Of a stretch of 11,525 nt of DNA, positions 1-6,463 are shown one piece after another. Under the pieces are notes generated by a model, which was given only the letters and a program-made list of their open reading frames with translations, did not search any database and had not been told where the DNA came from. Made by a program: the position numbers and the translations under genes. Origin of the DNA: an uncultured bacterium (lineage in GTDB: Bacteria; Patescibacteriota; Minisyncoccia; CAIUEV01); NCBI GenBank assembly GCA_903898335.1, contig CAIUEV010000113.1, positions 1-11,525 of the forward strand, in the 5' to 3' direction. Position 1 is the first letter of the stretch, and every line of letters begins with the position of its first letter.

Positions 1-218
1 ATTTTTAAAGAACGCAGGATTATGGAAGAAAAATTGAAATTGTCAAGAGCTATTGAAAATTTTAAGCCTTTTTGCGACCCCAAATCTGTTTTTGCTTTAA
101 AAAGCTGGACTTTTTTCTTCTTTTGTTGTAAAAATCTCAGTCAAGTTAAATTGACCGACTCTTTAAAAAGGTTCTCATCTTTACAACGCGCAACCTACCG
201 ACCTGGTTTGGTGGTTTG

Positions 219-240
219 CTTGTTTACCCAAGGAAACAAG
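219..240 (+). promoter_or_regulatory. Hairpin in the leader of the 65-residue ORF
   Basis: A perfect 7-bp inverted repeat (CTTGTTT ... AAACAAG) can add two inner CC/GG pairs around a CAA loop with one bulged A. Its 3' arm ends 2 nt before the AGAAGGAG Shine-Dalgarno region of the next gene. In the transcript it could affect ribosome access or mRNA stability. The pairing is seen directly; a regulatory role is inference. No convincing promoter was found in bases 1-218. Confidence 0.4.
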
Positions 241-256
241 AGAAGGAGAATGAAAA

Positions 257-454
257 ATGCAAGAGAAGAGACAAAAAGCGGTTGAGATTTTCAAGGAAAC
301 CGGTGGCGGCATCGTTGAAAGAGAAGACTCGATTGAAGTCTTCTTCAAAGAAGCCAATCCCGAGCTGGTCTCCGTTGCCGTTTTTAAGGCAATTGAGGCC
401 GGGCTTGAACCGATAGTCGATTGCCACGCCAAGCGCGTCGGCATCTGGCTGTAA
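257..454 (+). CDS. Small hypothetical protein (65 aa)
   Basis: I do not recognise the family. The product is a soluble, charged 65-residue protein with no membrane segment or signal peptide. Its core reads as an amphipathic helix (QEKRQKAVEIFKETGG), a short strand-like stretch (DSIEVFF) and a second helix (ELVSVAVFKAIEAGLE), so a small alpha/beta fold is plausible. It is called as a gene because AAGGAG lies 8 nt before the ATG, one of only two good Shine-Dalgarno sites in the window, and because a strong intrinsic terminator begins 14 nt after the TAA. It therefore looks like a complete single-gene transcription unit. A hairpin sits just upstream of the ribosome binding site. Being a gene is fairly likely; its function is unknown. 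Confidence 0.7.
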   Translation: MQEKRQKAVEIFKETGGGIVEREDSIEVFFKEANPELVSVAVFKAIEAGLEPIVDCHAKRVGIWL

Positions 455-468
455 TCGCTAGAACCATC

Positions 469-505
469 AGGCGTCAGACAAAATATTTGTCCGGCGCCTT
501 TTTTT
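469..505 (+). terminator. Rho-independent terminator after the 65-residue ORF
   Basis: A 14-bp stem (469-482 with 486-499) contains one G-T wobble and one A-C mismatch, closes on a 3-nt ATA loop, and runs into seven consecutive T (499-505). It is GC-rich at the base and is the clearest intrinsic terminator in the window. It separates the small gene from the coiled-coil/dnaA unit. Confidence 0.88.
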
Positions 506-533
506 ATTCAAAAAATTCAAACTGTGGAAAACT

Positions 534-562
534 TTGCGCCCTATTTTTTTTCCCTATAAAAT
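534..562 (+). promoter_or_regulatory. Putative promoter for the coiled-coil gene and perhaps dnaA
   Basis: TTGCGC (534-539) and TAAAAT (557-562) are 17 bp apart. The -10 matches 5 of 6 consensus positions and the -35 only 3. The implied start near 569 leaves a leader of about 36 nt before the ATG at 605. The position just after a strong terminator and before the next gene supports it; the weak -35 limits confidence. Confidence 0.4.
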
Positions 563-568
563 TGAAAC

Positions 569-588
569 ACCCAAACATTTGTTCGGGT
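569..588. promoter_or_regulatory. 20-bp palindrome at the expected transcription start
   Basis: ACCCAAACATTTGTTCGGGT is a dyad with 8 of 9 complementary pairs around a TT centre. It starts 7 bp after the putative -10 box. A centre this tight favours a binding site for a dimeric regulator over an RNA hairpin, though either is possible. The symmetry is seen directly; operator function is inference. Confidence 0.35.
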
Positions 589-604
589 AAAAAATTAAAA
601 ATAT

Positions 605-1135
605 ATGGAAAATCAAAACGTTGGCGCCACCGGCGGTTTTTTTGACCCCACCAAAAATCTGCGCCCAATAGAAAGAAAAGAAACCGACTACGGTAAGCTG
701 ATCAATGCGGCTCCTCTTCAGGTTAACCAAAGGATGGAAACCGAAACCAACGACCGTTACGGTCCGGAGGAGAAGAATAAAGAGCGCAGAGAGGAACGAA
801 TCAAAAGAGAGAACTTGCTCAACTACTACGATGCCGAGTTGAAACATGCCGAAAGAGAATTTCGCATTGTCAGCAAAGAGCTGGATGAGCTGGAAAACAA
901 GGTTAGAAATGAGGAAAAGGAAGTTAGTATCTTGGTGGAGGAGGAAAGAGATTTAAAACTGAAATTGGCGCTGGTCGTCAAACGATTACGTCGTTTCCAG
1001 TTCGAACTCCGAGTTCATAAGGGAGAACAGATGGAGAAGAGAATTGTCAAAAGACGTTGGGAAGATACCCTGAAAGAAGCGGAGGCGAAAGTTAAGAAAA
1101 TCAAGTACGGAGATTGGAAAACCATCAGAAAGTAA
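605..1135 (+). CDS. Coiled-coil hypothetical protein upstream of dnaA (176 aa)
   Basis: I do not recognise a family. Residues 1-50 are low in hydrophobics and rich in Asn, Gly and Pro, probably disordered. Residues about 54-165 are an almost continuous run of charged helix (KNKERREERIKRENLL, KELDELENKVRNEEKEV) with spaced Leu, Ile and Val, typical of a long coiled coil. The C-terminal third is strongly basic. There is no signal peptide or membrane segment, so it is probably cytoplasmic. The ATG at 605 has no Shine-Dalgarno sequence, only an AT-rich leader. The gene ends 32 nt before dnaA with no terminator between, so co-transcription is possible. A scaffold or nucleic-acid-associated role would fit the composition, but that is speculation. 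Confidence 0.72.
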   Translation: MENQNVGATGGFFDPTKNLRPIERKETDYGKLINAAPLQVNQRMETETNDRYGPEEKNKERREERIKRENLLNYYDAELKHAEREFRIVSKELDELENKVRNEEKEVSILVEEERDLKLKLALVVKRLRRFQFELRVHKGEQMEKRIVKRRWEDTLKEAEAKVKKIKYGDWKTIRK

Positions 1136-1153
1136 TTTTAAGCCGTTTGAACT

Positions 1154-1159
1154 TATAAT
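1154..1159 (+). promoter_or_regulatory. Perfect -10 box (TATAAT) just before dnaA
   Basis: TATAAT matches the consensus fully and ends 8 nt before the dnaA ATG at 1168. Transcription starting the usual 6-8 nt downstream would give an essentially leaderless mRNA, and no Shine-Dalgarno sequence is present. No good -35 box lies 16-18 bp upstream (about 1130-1137), which weakens the call. Confidence 0.4.
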
Positions 1160-1167
1160 CAAAAAAA

Positions 1168-2583
1168 ATGACTGAAAAATCAACCTTGGACAAGATTTGG
1201 CAAGCGGTGCTGGGAGAAATGGAGCTTTTGGTCGGCAAGGCAAACTTCTCCACTTGGTTCCAGAACACCGGCCTCATCTCCATGGAGGACGACGAAGCCG
1301 TTATCCAAGTGCCAAACGCTTTCGTTAAGGAATGGTTGGAAGGTAAATACAAAAAAGAAATTCTGAATTCTCTCAAAAAATTTTGCAGTCAGGTGAAATT
1401 GATTCATTACTCAATCGGGGTTTATCGTAAAGTCGAAAATCGCAACGCTCCGGTTTGCCAGCCAAGCCAGAAGAACAGAAAAAATTCTCTGAGCAAAAAA
1501 ACGGCTCTCCATTTGAATCGAAAATTTCAAAATCATCCATATTCTCTTCAGGAAAGAACGGGACTAAACCCTCGCTACACTTTCGATTCTTTCATTATCG
1601 GCAGCAACAACGCTCTCGCCGAAGCCGCCTCCAAGGCGGTAGGGGACAACCCGGGAAAAAAATACAACCCTCTTTTTATTTACGGTGGAGTGGGATTGGG
1701 CAAAACTCATCTGCTGCAAGCGATCGGCAATGAAATTCTCAGTCAAAATGCCGATAACAGAATAAAGTATGTCAACTCCGAAGCTTTTGCCAACGAACTG
1801 GTCGGCTCGATTCGCAAGGGAGTAATAGCGGATTTTAAAGAAAAATACCGTCAGATAGACGTTCTCCTCATCGATGACATTCAATTCATGGGAGGCAAAG
1901 AAAAAACTCAGGAAGAATTTTTTCATCTCTTCAACCATCTCTATCAGGCGGGCAAACAAATTGTAATTTGCAGTGACCGGCCGCCGAGAGAAATCGCCAC
2001 TCTGCAAGATCGCCTCTGCTCCCGCTTTGAAGGCGGTATGATGGCCGATATTTCTCAACCCGATTTGGAAACCAGAATCGCAATTCTAGACACCAAAGCT
2101 CGAGAGCAGAATCTTGATTTGGATAACGAAATTTTGGGATATATCGCTTCGAGAATTCAAAACAATATTCGCGAGCTGGAAGGAGCGCTCAACAAGTTTA
2201 TCGCTTCCTGCCAACTGCAAAATCTTGAGTTCAATCTGAAAAACGCCAAATCGACTTTAGCGGACATGATGAGCAGCACCTCCAGGAAAAAAGCGGTTAC
2301 CCCTCAACATATAGTTAAAAAAACGGCTAAGTTTTTCAATCTGAAGATGGAAGATCTGCTAAGCTCCAGCCGACGCAGCGAAATTGTCAAACCTCGTCAA
2401 ATTGCCATTTTCTTAATGCGAAAAGAGGGAAATTTTTCCTATCCGGCCATCGGCGATTTCTTCAAAAAAGACCACTCAACCATTATGCACTCCTATAACA
2501 AGATCAAAGACGCAGTCAAACGTGACGAATCTTTGATGAGAGAGATTAACGCCGTCAGAGATTTCATTTATCGTGAGGCCTAG
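1168..2583 (+). CDS. dnaA: Chromosomal replication initiator protein DnaA
   Basis: DnaA is the ATP-dependent initiator that binds DnaA boxes, melts the origin and helps load the replicative helicase. All four domains are present in 471 residues, a normal length. Domain I spans about 1-88 (DKIWQAVLGEME, FVKEWLEGKYKKEIL), followed by a short variable linker (about 90-125). The AAA+ domain III has Walker A GGVGLGKT (173-180), Walker B LLIDD (233-237) and the arginine-finger region CSRFEGG (R286). DNA-binding domain IV (about 375-471) carries the DnaA signature around IGDFFKKDHSTIMH (428-441). The ATG at 1168 keeps domain I whole. It lacks a Shine-Dalgarno sequence but follows a TATAAT box. The gene follows the coiled-coil ORF by 32 nt, and its stop overlaps the comEC stop. 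Identification is secure. Confidence 0.98.
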   Translation: MTEKSTLDKIWQAVLGEMELLVGKANFSTWFQNTGLISMEDDEAVIQVPNAFVKEWLEGKYKKEILNSLKKFCSQVKLIHYSIGVYRKVENRNAPVCQPSQKNRKNSLSKKTALHLNRKFQNHPYSLQERTGLNPRYTFDSFIIGSNNALAEAASKAVGDNPGKKYNPLFIYGGVGLGKTHLLQAIGNEILSQNADNRIKYVNSEAFANELVGSIRKGVIADFKEKYRQIDVLLIDDIQFMGGKEKTQEEFFHLFNHLYQAGKQIVICSDRPPREIATLQDRLCSRFEGGMMADISQPDLETRIAILDTKAREQNLDLDNEILGYIASRIQNNIRELEGALNKFIASCQLQNLEFNLKNAKSTLADMMSSTSRKKAVTPQHIVKKTAKFFNLKMEDLLSSSRRSEIVKPRQIAIFLMRKEGNFSYPAIGDFFKKDHSTIMHSYNKIKDAVKRDESLMREINAVRDFIYREA

Positions 2584-4934
2584 AGAAGAAGACGAACGGT
2601 TCCCAACATATCCGTTCTTTTGATCCTGACGGATTTCTGTTCCAACCGACCGAGCGTTGCCTTGGTCGGATGGCCGTACATATTTTTTTTACCGACGGAG
2701 ATTATGGCTTCCTTCGGTTCAACCGCTTTCAAAAATTCCTCGCCGGTAGCGAAGCGACTGCCATGGTGGCCGACTTTTAAATAATCGGATTTCAACTCCT
2801 CTCGATTTTTCAGCAGCAATATTTTTTCCGTCCGCAAAGTGGCATCGCCGGTCAAAAGAAGCGACCGAGGCTCAAACATCTTAATGATAACGCTTTCATC
2901 GTTAAGATCAAAAATTTTATTCTGCGCAAAGTCAAGCGAAGGAGCCAGTATTTTCAAGCGAAGAGGATATTTTTCCGATGGTCCGGAAAAAATCAACTCC
3001 TGTCCTCTCCTGGCGAGGATAATTTTCAAGTCGGTTGCCGCCACCCGGTCGGCGAAGATTTTCTCCAAAGAATAAGGGGCTCCGGTTTTTAAATAGGGAA
3101 CGACCAGATTTTCCACTTTGTATTTTTCAAAAACCGCGATCAAGCCTTCAAGATGATCTTGATGGTAATGAGTCAGAAAAACAAATTCGATTTTTCGGTC
3201 GAAAAATGGCATTTCCTTATCCAAAGCCGAAAGAATTTTTCTTCCCGGTCCACCGTCAACCAAGATCTGAAAACCGTCACCGGGGTAGTTAATCAAAATC
3301 GCGTCCCCCTGATCAACATCCAGAAAGGCGACATTGGGCGATTGACCGGTTTCCCAAAAATAAGCCAGAGAGAAAACCGATATGGCCATAATCGGAAGAA
3401 GACAAAGACCGATTATTTTTTGCCGCTCACAATAAAACAAAACGGAAAAAATATTTTTTCTGAACCGGAAAAAACGAGAATTTCCAATTTTATTCCGCTT
3501 GGATTCCCAATATTCGGGATCGGAAAATTTCTTAATTTTTATCAGCAGCAGAGAGTAAAAAACATATTTTCGAAAAATAAAATTCAGCAACATTAAAACC
3601 AGATAAATCGCAAAAAGCATCCAGGGAGATATCCTTTTTTCGGAAAAGGAAATCGGTATTTCCAGAAGACGCTCGTTAATCCAAAAGATCAATTGCCAGA
3701 ATAAGTGCAACGGATAGATCAAGATTTCGTCAAAGCCCCTTGCCGATAAGCTCGATAGTCCGATCAACGTATTACCGAAGATGAAAATCAAGCCCCAAGG
3801 TAGCAGAAGAGAAATTAGCGGCGCCAAGACAAGATTGGCCAAAGGAGCAATCCAAGGAACGGTTCCAAAATAAAAAGCGGCCAATGGCGTAGTGAAAATT
3901 CCGACCGTCAATCCGAAGACCGCAGCCGATCCCAGACCGACCAGACGACCGCTCCGCCCCCAAAAAATCAGCTTATTCAAATAAGGAAAAATAAACAACA
4001 TTGAAAAAACGGCCAGATAGGAAAGTTGGAAACCGATATCCGCCACCGGAGCAAGCGGATTTTGAATCGTTAAAATAAGAAAAGAGAACCAGAAAATAAA
4101 AAACGGATTGGGCAGGACACCGAAATAAATAAAAAAAATGGTCATCATCCCCATCAGACCGGCTCTCTCCGCGCAGGCCGGCGCACCGGAAAGCAGCAGA
4201 TAAAAACCCACCAACAATAAATTGAAAACCAGAGAAAAAAGCGGCCGGATCCCCAAACGCGAAAAAATCGCACTGAAAATAAGAATCAGAAAAGTCACAT
4301 GGGAACCGCTGATTGAAAGAATATGCACCAATCCGCTTCTGGAAAGAGGCGAACGCACCGAATCGGGAATTTCCCCCTGATCGCCCAGCACCATGGCCTT
4401 AATCACTGAGGCTTCCGGCTCTCTAATCGAAAAGTTTATCTGTTTTTTCATTGTTTCTCGCCAAGAAGCAAGGTGCGCCAGAACAGACTCACTCCGAGAA
4501 AGATTGTTCTTATCGAATGAATAGTCAATTATTTCAGGCTCTTGAACGAAGACAAAGATATTTTTCCCCGCCAGAAACAGAGGATAAGAGAAATTAGATT
4601 CATTGTCTTCCTCCGGTATTTTTATTTTTCCTTTGAATCTTATGCGACTGAGATAATCAAGTCGATAGTTTGAGTGCGCCAAAATCAGCAGCAGACGACC
4701 GGTTTTATTTTGACTGAAAGAATCGGACTCGATTTCAACTTCGACAAAAGTTTTTTCCAGTCTTTGGCTTGGCCAAGAAACTATCTTGCCTCTTAGCTCC
4801 AGCTTCTCACCCGCTAAAGAACAAATATTATCTTTGGGGCAAACCAGAAATTCATTACCGGCCGAATAAAAACCGATCAAAGATCCGGCGGCAAAAAGCC
4901 AAAACCATTTTTTGATACGAGATTTAAAATCCAA
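2580..4934 (-). CDS. comEC: ComEC/Rec2-family DNA-uptake channel protein
   Basis: ComEC is the inner-membrane channel that admits single-stranded DNA in natural transformation. The 784-residue product has the full family layout. A first membrane helix (about 9-24) precedes a soluble beta-rich OB-like segment (about 40-135). The polytopic Competence domain follows (about 175-455, with HILSISGSHVTFL at 204-216), then more membrane and basic segments to about 527, and a C-terminal metallo-beta-lactamase-like domain (531-784). The metal-site residues are present: THYHQDH (H589, H591, D593, H594), LTGD (D697), HHGS (723-726) and GHP (754-756). The family's C-terminal domain is thought to degrade the non-transported strand. 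The start is taken as TTG at 4934, since no ATG or GTG exists between the upstream stop and the first membrane helix. It is divergent from a prepilin-like gene and shares CTAG stop overlap with dnaA. Confidence 0.95.
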   Translation of the reverse strand: MDFKSRIKKWFWLFAAGSLIGFYSAGNEFLVCPKDNICSLAGEKLELRGKIVSWPSQRLEKTFVEVEIESDSFSQNKTGRLLLILAHSNYRLDYLSRIRFKGKIKIPEEDNESNFSYPLFLAGKNIFVFVQEPEIIDYSFDKNNLSRSESVLAHLASWRETMKKQINFSIREPEASVIKAMVLGDQGEIPDSVRSPLSRSGLVHILSISGSHVTFLILIFSAIFSRLGIRPLFSLVFNLLLVGFYLLLSGAPACAERAGLMGMMTIFFIYFGVLPNPFFIFWFSFLILTIQNPLAPVADIGFQLSYLAVFSMLFIFPYLNKLIFWGRSGRLVGLGSAAVFGLTVGIFTTPLAAFYFGTVPWIAPLANLVLAPLISLLLPWGLIFIFGNTLIGLSSLSARGFDEILIYPLHLFWQLIFWINERLLEIPISFSEKRISPWMLFAIYLVLMLLNFIFRKYVFYSLLLIKIKKFSDPEYWESKRNKIGNSRFFRFRKNIFSVLFYCERQKIIGLCLLPIMAISVFSLAYFWETGQSPNVAFLDVDQGDAILINYPGDGFQILVDGGPGRKILSALDKEMPFFDRKIEFVFLTHYHQDHLEGLIAVFEKYKVENLVVPYLKTGAPYSLEKIFADRVAATDLKIILARRGQELIFSGPSEKYPLRLKILAPSLDFAQNKIFDLNDESVIIKMFEPRSLLLTGDATLRTEKILLLKNREELKSDYLKVGHHGSRFATGEEFLKAVEPKEAIISVGKKNMYGHPTKATLGRLEQKSVRIKRTDMLGTVRLLL

Positions 4935-5013
4935 AAAACAAAAAATTAAATTTTACTTTTGGATTTTAATAAAAAAGACTTAAAATTTTATTAAATTCTA
5001 ATTAAAACAAAAA

Positions 5014-5019
5014 TAGATT
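5014..5019 (+). promoter_or_regulatory. Possible -10 box before the prepilin-like gene
   Basis: TAGATT matches 4 of 6 consensus positions and ends 7 nt before the ATG at 5027, nearly the geometry seen at dnaA. A start about 7 nt downstream would be leaderless. The 92-bp spacer shared with comEC is over 80% A+T, so chance matches are frequent. An alternative pair is TTGGAT (4959-4964) with TAAAAT (4981-4986), 16 bp apart. No Shine-Dalgarno sequence precedes the ATG. Confidence 0.2.
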
Positions 5020-5026
5020 CTCAAAA

Positions 5027-6385
5027 ATGAGAGACAAAAAAATCCTAAAAAAGAGCGAAGGATTTACTTTAGTCGAAACTTTGGTCGGTGTTTTTTTGCT
5101 GGCCATCTTGGCGACGGGAATTTACGGTTCCTTTGCTTTCGGCATTAAGGTTTCCACTCAAAACCGACTTCGAGTCCAGGCCACGGCCGTGGGCGAGAGA
5201 AGGATTGAGGCCATCAAGGCCATGGATTATGAGGACATAGGCACCTCCGGTAATGTGCCCAACGGCTACGTTCCCAAAACCGAAAACGAGATCATCGACA
5301 CCAATACTTTCACTACCGAAGTCAAAATAACTTACATAGACGATCAATACGACGGGGTTTTTCCCGCCGACACCGCTCCTTACGATTACAAAAAAGTGGA
5401 AGTCCGCGTCAGCTGGCCCTCCAATATGGAAAATAAAGATATCGTGCTGACAACTTTGATATCTCCGCCCAAAATCGAAACCAATTTGGGTACCGGAGTT
5501 TTAGTAATAAATAGCGTTGACGGCAACGGATTACCCGTTCCAAATTGTGCTCTAACCATCAAAAACAGCGCTACCAGCCCGCCTATCGATATGACCGCGG
5601 AAACCGACAGCAGCGGCACTTTTGTTCTGATCGGCGCTCCCTCCGAAGCGGGCAGCTTCGAAATCGGCCTGTCGAAAACCGGCTACGAGAGTGTTCAAAC
5701 TTACCCGCCTTATCCGACTTCTTCTTTTAACCCGATAGATACCCACGTTACCGTGGCGGAAGGCAGAATCACCAGTAAAACTTTTGTCATGGATAAAACC
5801 AGCACTCTGGCCATCAACTTCAAGGATACCCTCGGCAACAACGTTCCCAACGCAACTTTTGCCTTAAAGGGAGGTCGGGTTATTGGCACAACGGTAGCCG
5901 CCTCCCCTCAAAATGTTTACTATTACGATCAGACCGGCCTCGTTTCCGACGCTGCCGGGCTCTGGCAAGCCTCCGGGATGGGCAAGGGACCCTATTATTT
6001 TACTTTCACCACCAACCCAACTTATGTAGAAATTTTCAGCGGCTCCTTTTCTCCTTGGTCATTGGCGGCCGACACCACGCTGACCGAAACACCCCTACTG
6101 GGAGAGAAAACTCTAAATATCTTGGTCGTCAGAGTCAAGAATCGAAGCGGTGCCCCAATCGCCGGTGCCTTGGTTAATCTTAAAGATACTTCCGGCGTGC
6201 TCTTTCAAGAAGCCTTAACCGACAGCGCCGGCTACGTTTATTTCCCGCAAATTGCCGATCCCGCCAAAGCCTTTTTGAACGCCAGATACAATATCACTGT
6301 CACTAAAAGCGGTTTTCGGACAACCACCGATTCCGCCACTTTTGTCGGCGGCATTATCAGAAAAGAATTACAACTGAGAACTTAG
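5027..6385 (+). CDS. Type IV prepilin-like protein with three carboxypeptidase-regulatory-like modules
   Basis: Residues 1-35 are a classic class III (type IV pilin) leader: a basic stretch MRDKKILKKSEG, then FTLVETLVGVFLLAIL. Prepilin peptidase would cut after G12, leaving N-terminal F13 and the conserved glutamate E17, with a single hydrophobic helix for membrane holding and filament packing. After a pilin-like segment (about 36-150) come three beta-sandwich repeats resembling carboxypeptidase-regulatory/transthyretin-like domains: about 156-222 (ETDSSGTFVL, LSKTGYESV), about 258-345 (LAINFKDTLGNNVPNATF, degenerate, with an insert) and about 362-432 (VKNRSGAPIAGALVNLKD, LTDSAGYVYF, VTKSGFRT). 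At 452 residues it is far longer than an ordinary pilin of 120-200. A minor or tip pilin, or a surface adhesin on a pilus or pseudopilus, is the best reading. The divergent comEC suggests, without proving, a DNA-uptake link. Confidence 0.88.
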   Translation: MRDKKILKKSEGFTLVETLVGVFLLAILATGIYGSFAFGIKVSTQNRLRVQATAVGERRIEAIKAMDYEDIGTSGNVPNGYVPKTENEIIDTNTFTTEVKITYIDDQYDGVFPADTAPYDYKKVEVRVSWPSNMENKDIVLTTLISPPKIETNLGTGVLVINSVDGNGLPVPNCALTIKNSATSPPIDMTAETDSSGTFVLIGAPSEAGSFEIGLSKTGYESVQTYPPYPTSSFNPIDTHVTVAEGRITSKTFVMDKTSTLAINFKDTLGNNVPNATFALKGGRVIGTTVAASPQNVYYYDQTGLVSDAAGLWQASGMGKGPYYFTFTTNPTYVEIFSGSFSPWSLAADTTLTETPLLGEKTLNILVVRVKNRSGAPIAGALVNLKDTSGVLFQEALTDSAGYVYFPQIADPAKAFLNARYNITVTKSGFRTTTDSATFVGGIIRKELQLRT

Positions 6386-6405
6386 ATTTTGATTCCCCGA
6401 AGAAT

Positions 6406-6445
6406 AAAAAAGCGGTCGACTTTTTGAGTCAACCGCCGGGTTTTG
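6406..6445. terminator. Bidirectional terminator between convergent prepilin-like and phoH genes
   Basis: GCGGT-C-GACT (6412-6421) pairs with AGTC-A-ACCGC (6427-6436) across a TTTTG loop: nine pairs and one mismatch. On the minus strand the stem is followed by six T (6411-6406), a good intrinsic terminator for phoH. On the plus strand it is followed by CGGGTTTT, a weaker tail that could serve the prepilin-like gene. Confidence 0.75.
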
Positions 6446-6463
6446 AATTTTAAATTTGAGATT

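Noticed and set aside
2..37. Possible C-terminal tail of an upstream gene, reading ...FLKNAGLWKKN and then TGA.
   Set aside because: Only about 11 codons are visible, and AT-rich sequence gives such tails by chance. All supported genes here end in TAA or TAG.
99..116. AAAAAG-CTGGA-CTTTTTT hairpin as a terminator of an upstream gene.
   Set aside because: The stem has only one G-C pair and is very weak; no gene feeding into it can be supported.
1..285. Open plus-strand frame from base 1 to a TGA at 283-285, with an ATG at 22.
   Set aside because: Its product has low-complexity runs (TFFFFCC), there is no good ribosome binding site before ATG 22, and it runs over the better-supported 65-residue ORF.
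506..604. Replication origin (oriC) upstream of dnaA.
   Set aside because: Only one DnaA-box-like site is present, and the spacer of about 100 bp is too short for a typical origin.
1564..2058. 164-residue minus-strand ORF inside dnaA.
   Set aside because: It is a shadow of the dnaA AAA+ domain, whose codons are strongly conserved in the plus frame; no start context or domain is recognisable.
4935..5026. Palindrome TAAAATTTTA (4981-4990) as an operator in the comEC/prepilin spacer.
   Set aside because: The spacer is almost pure A+T, so short AT palindromes are expected by chance.
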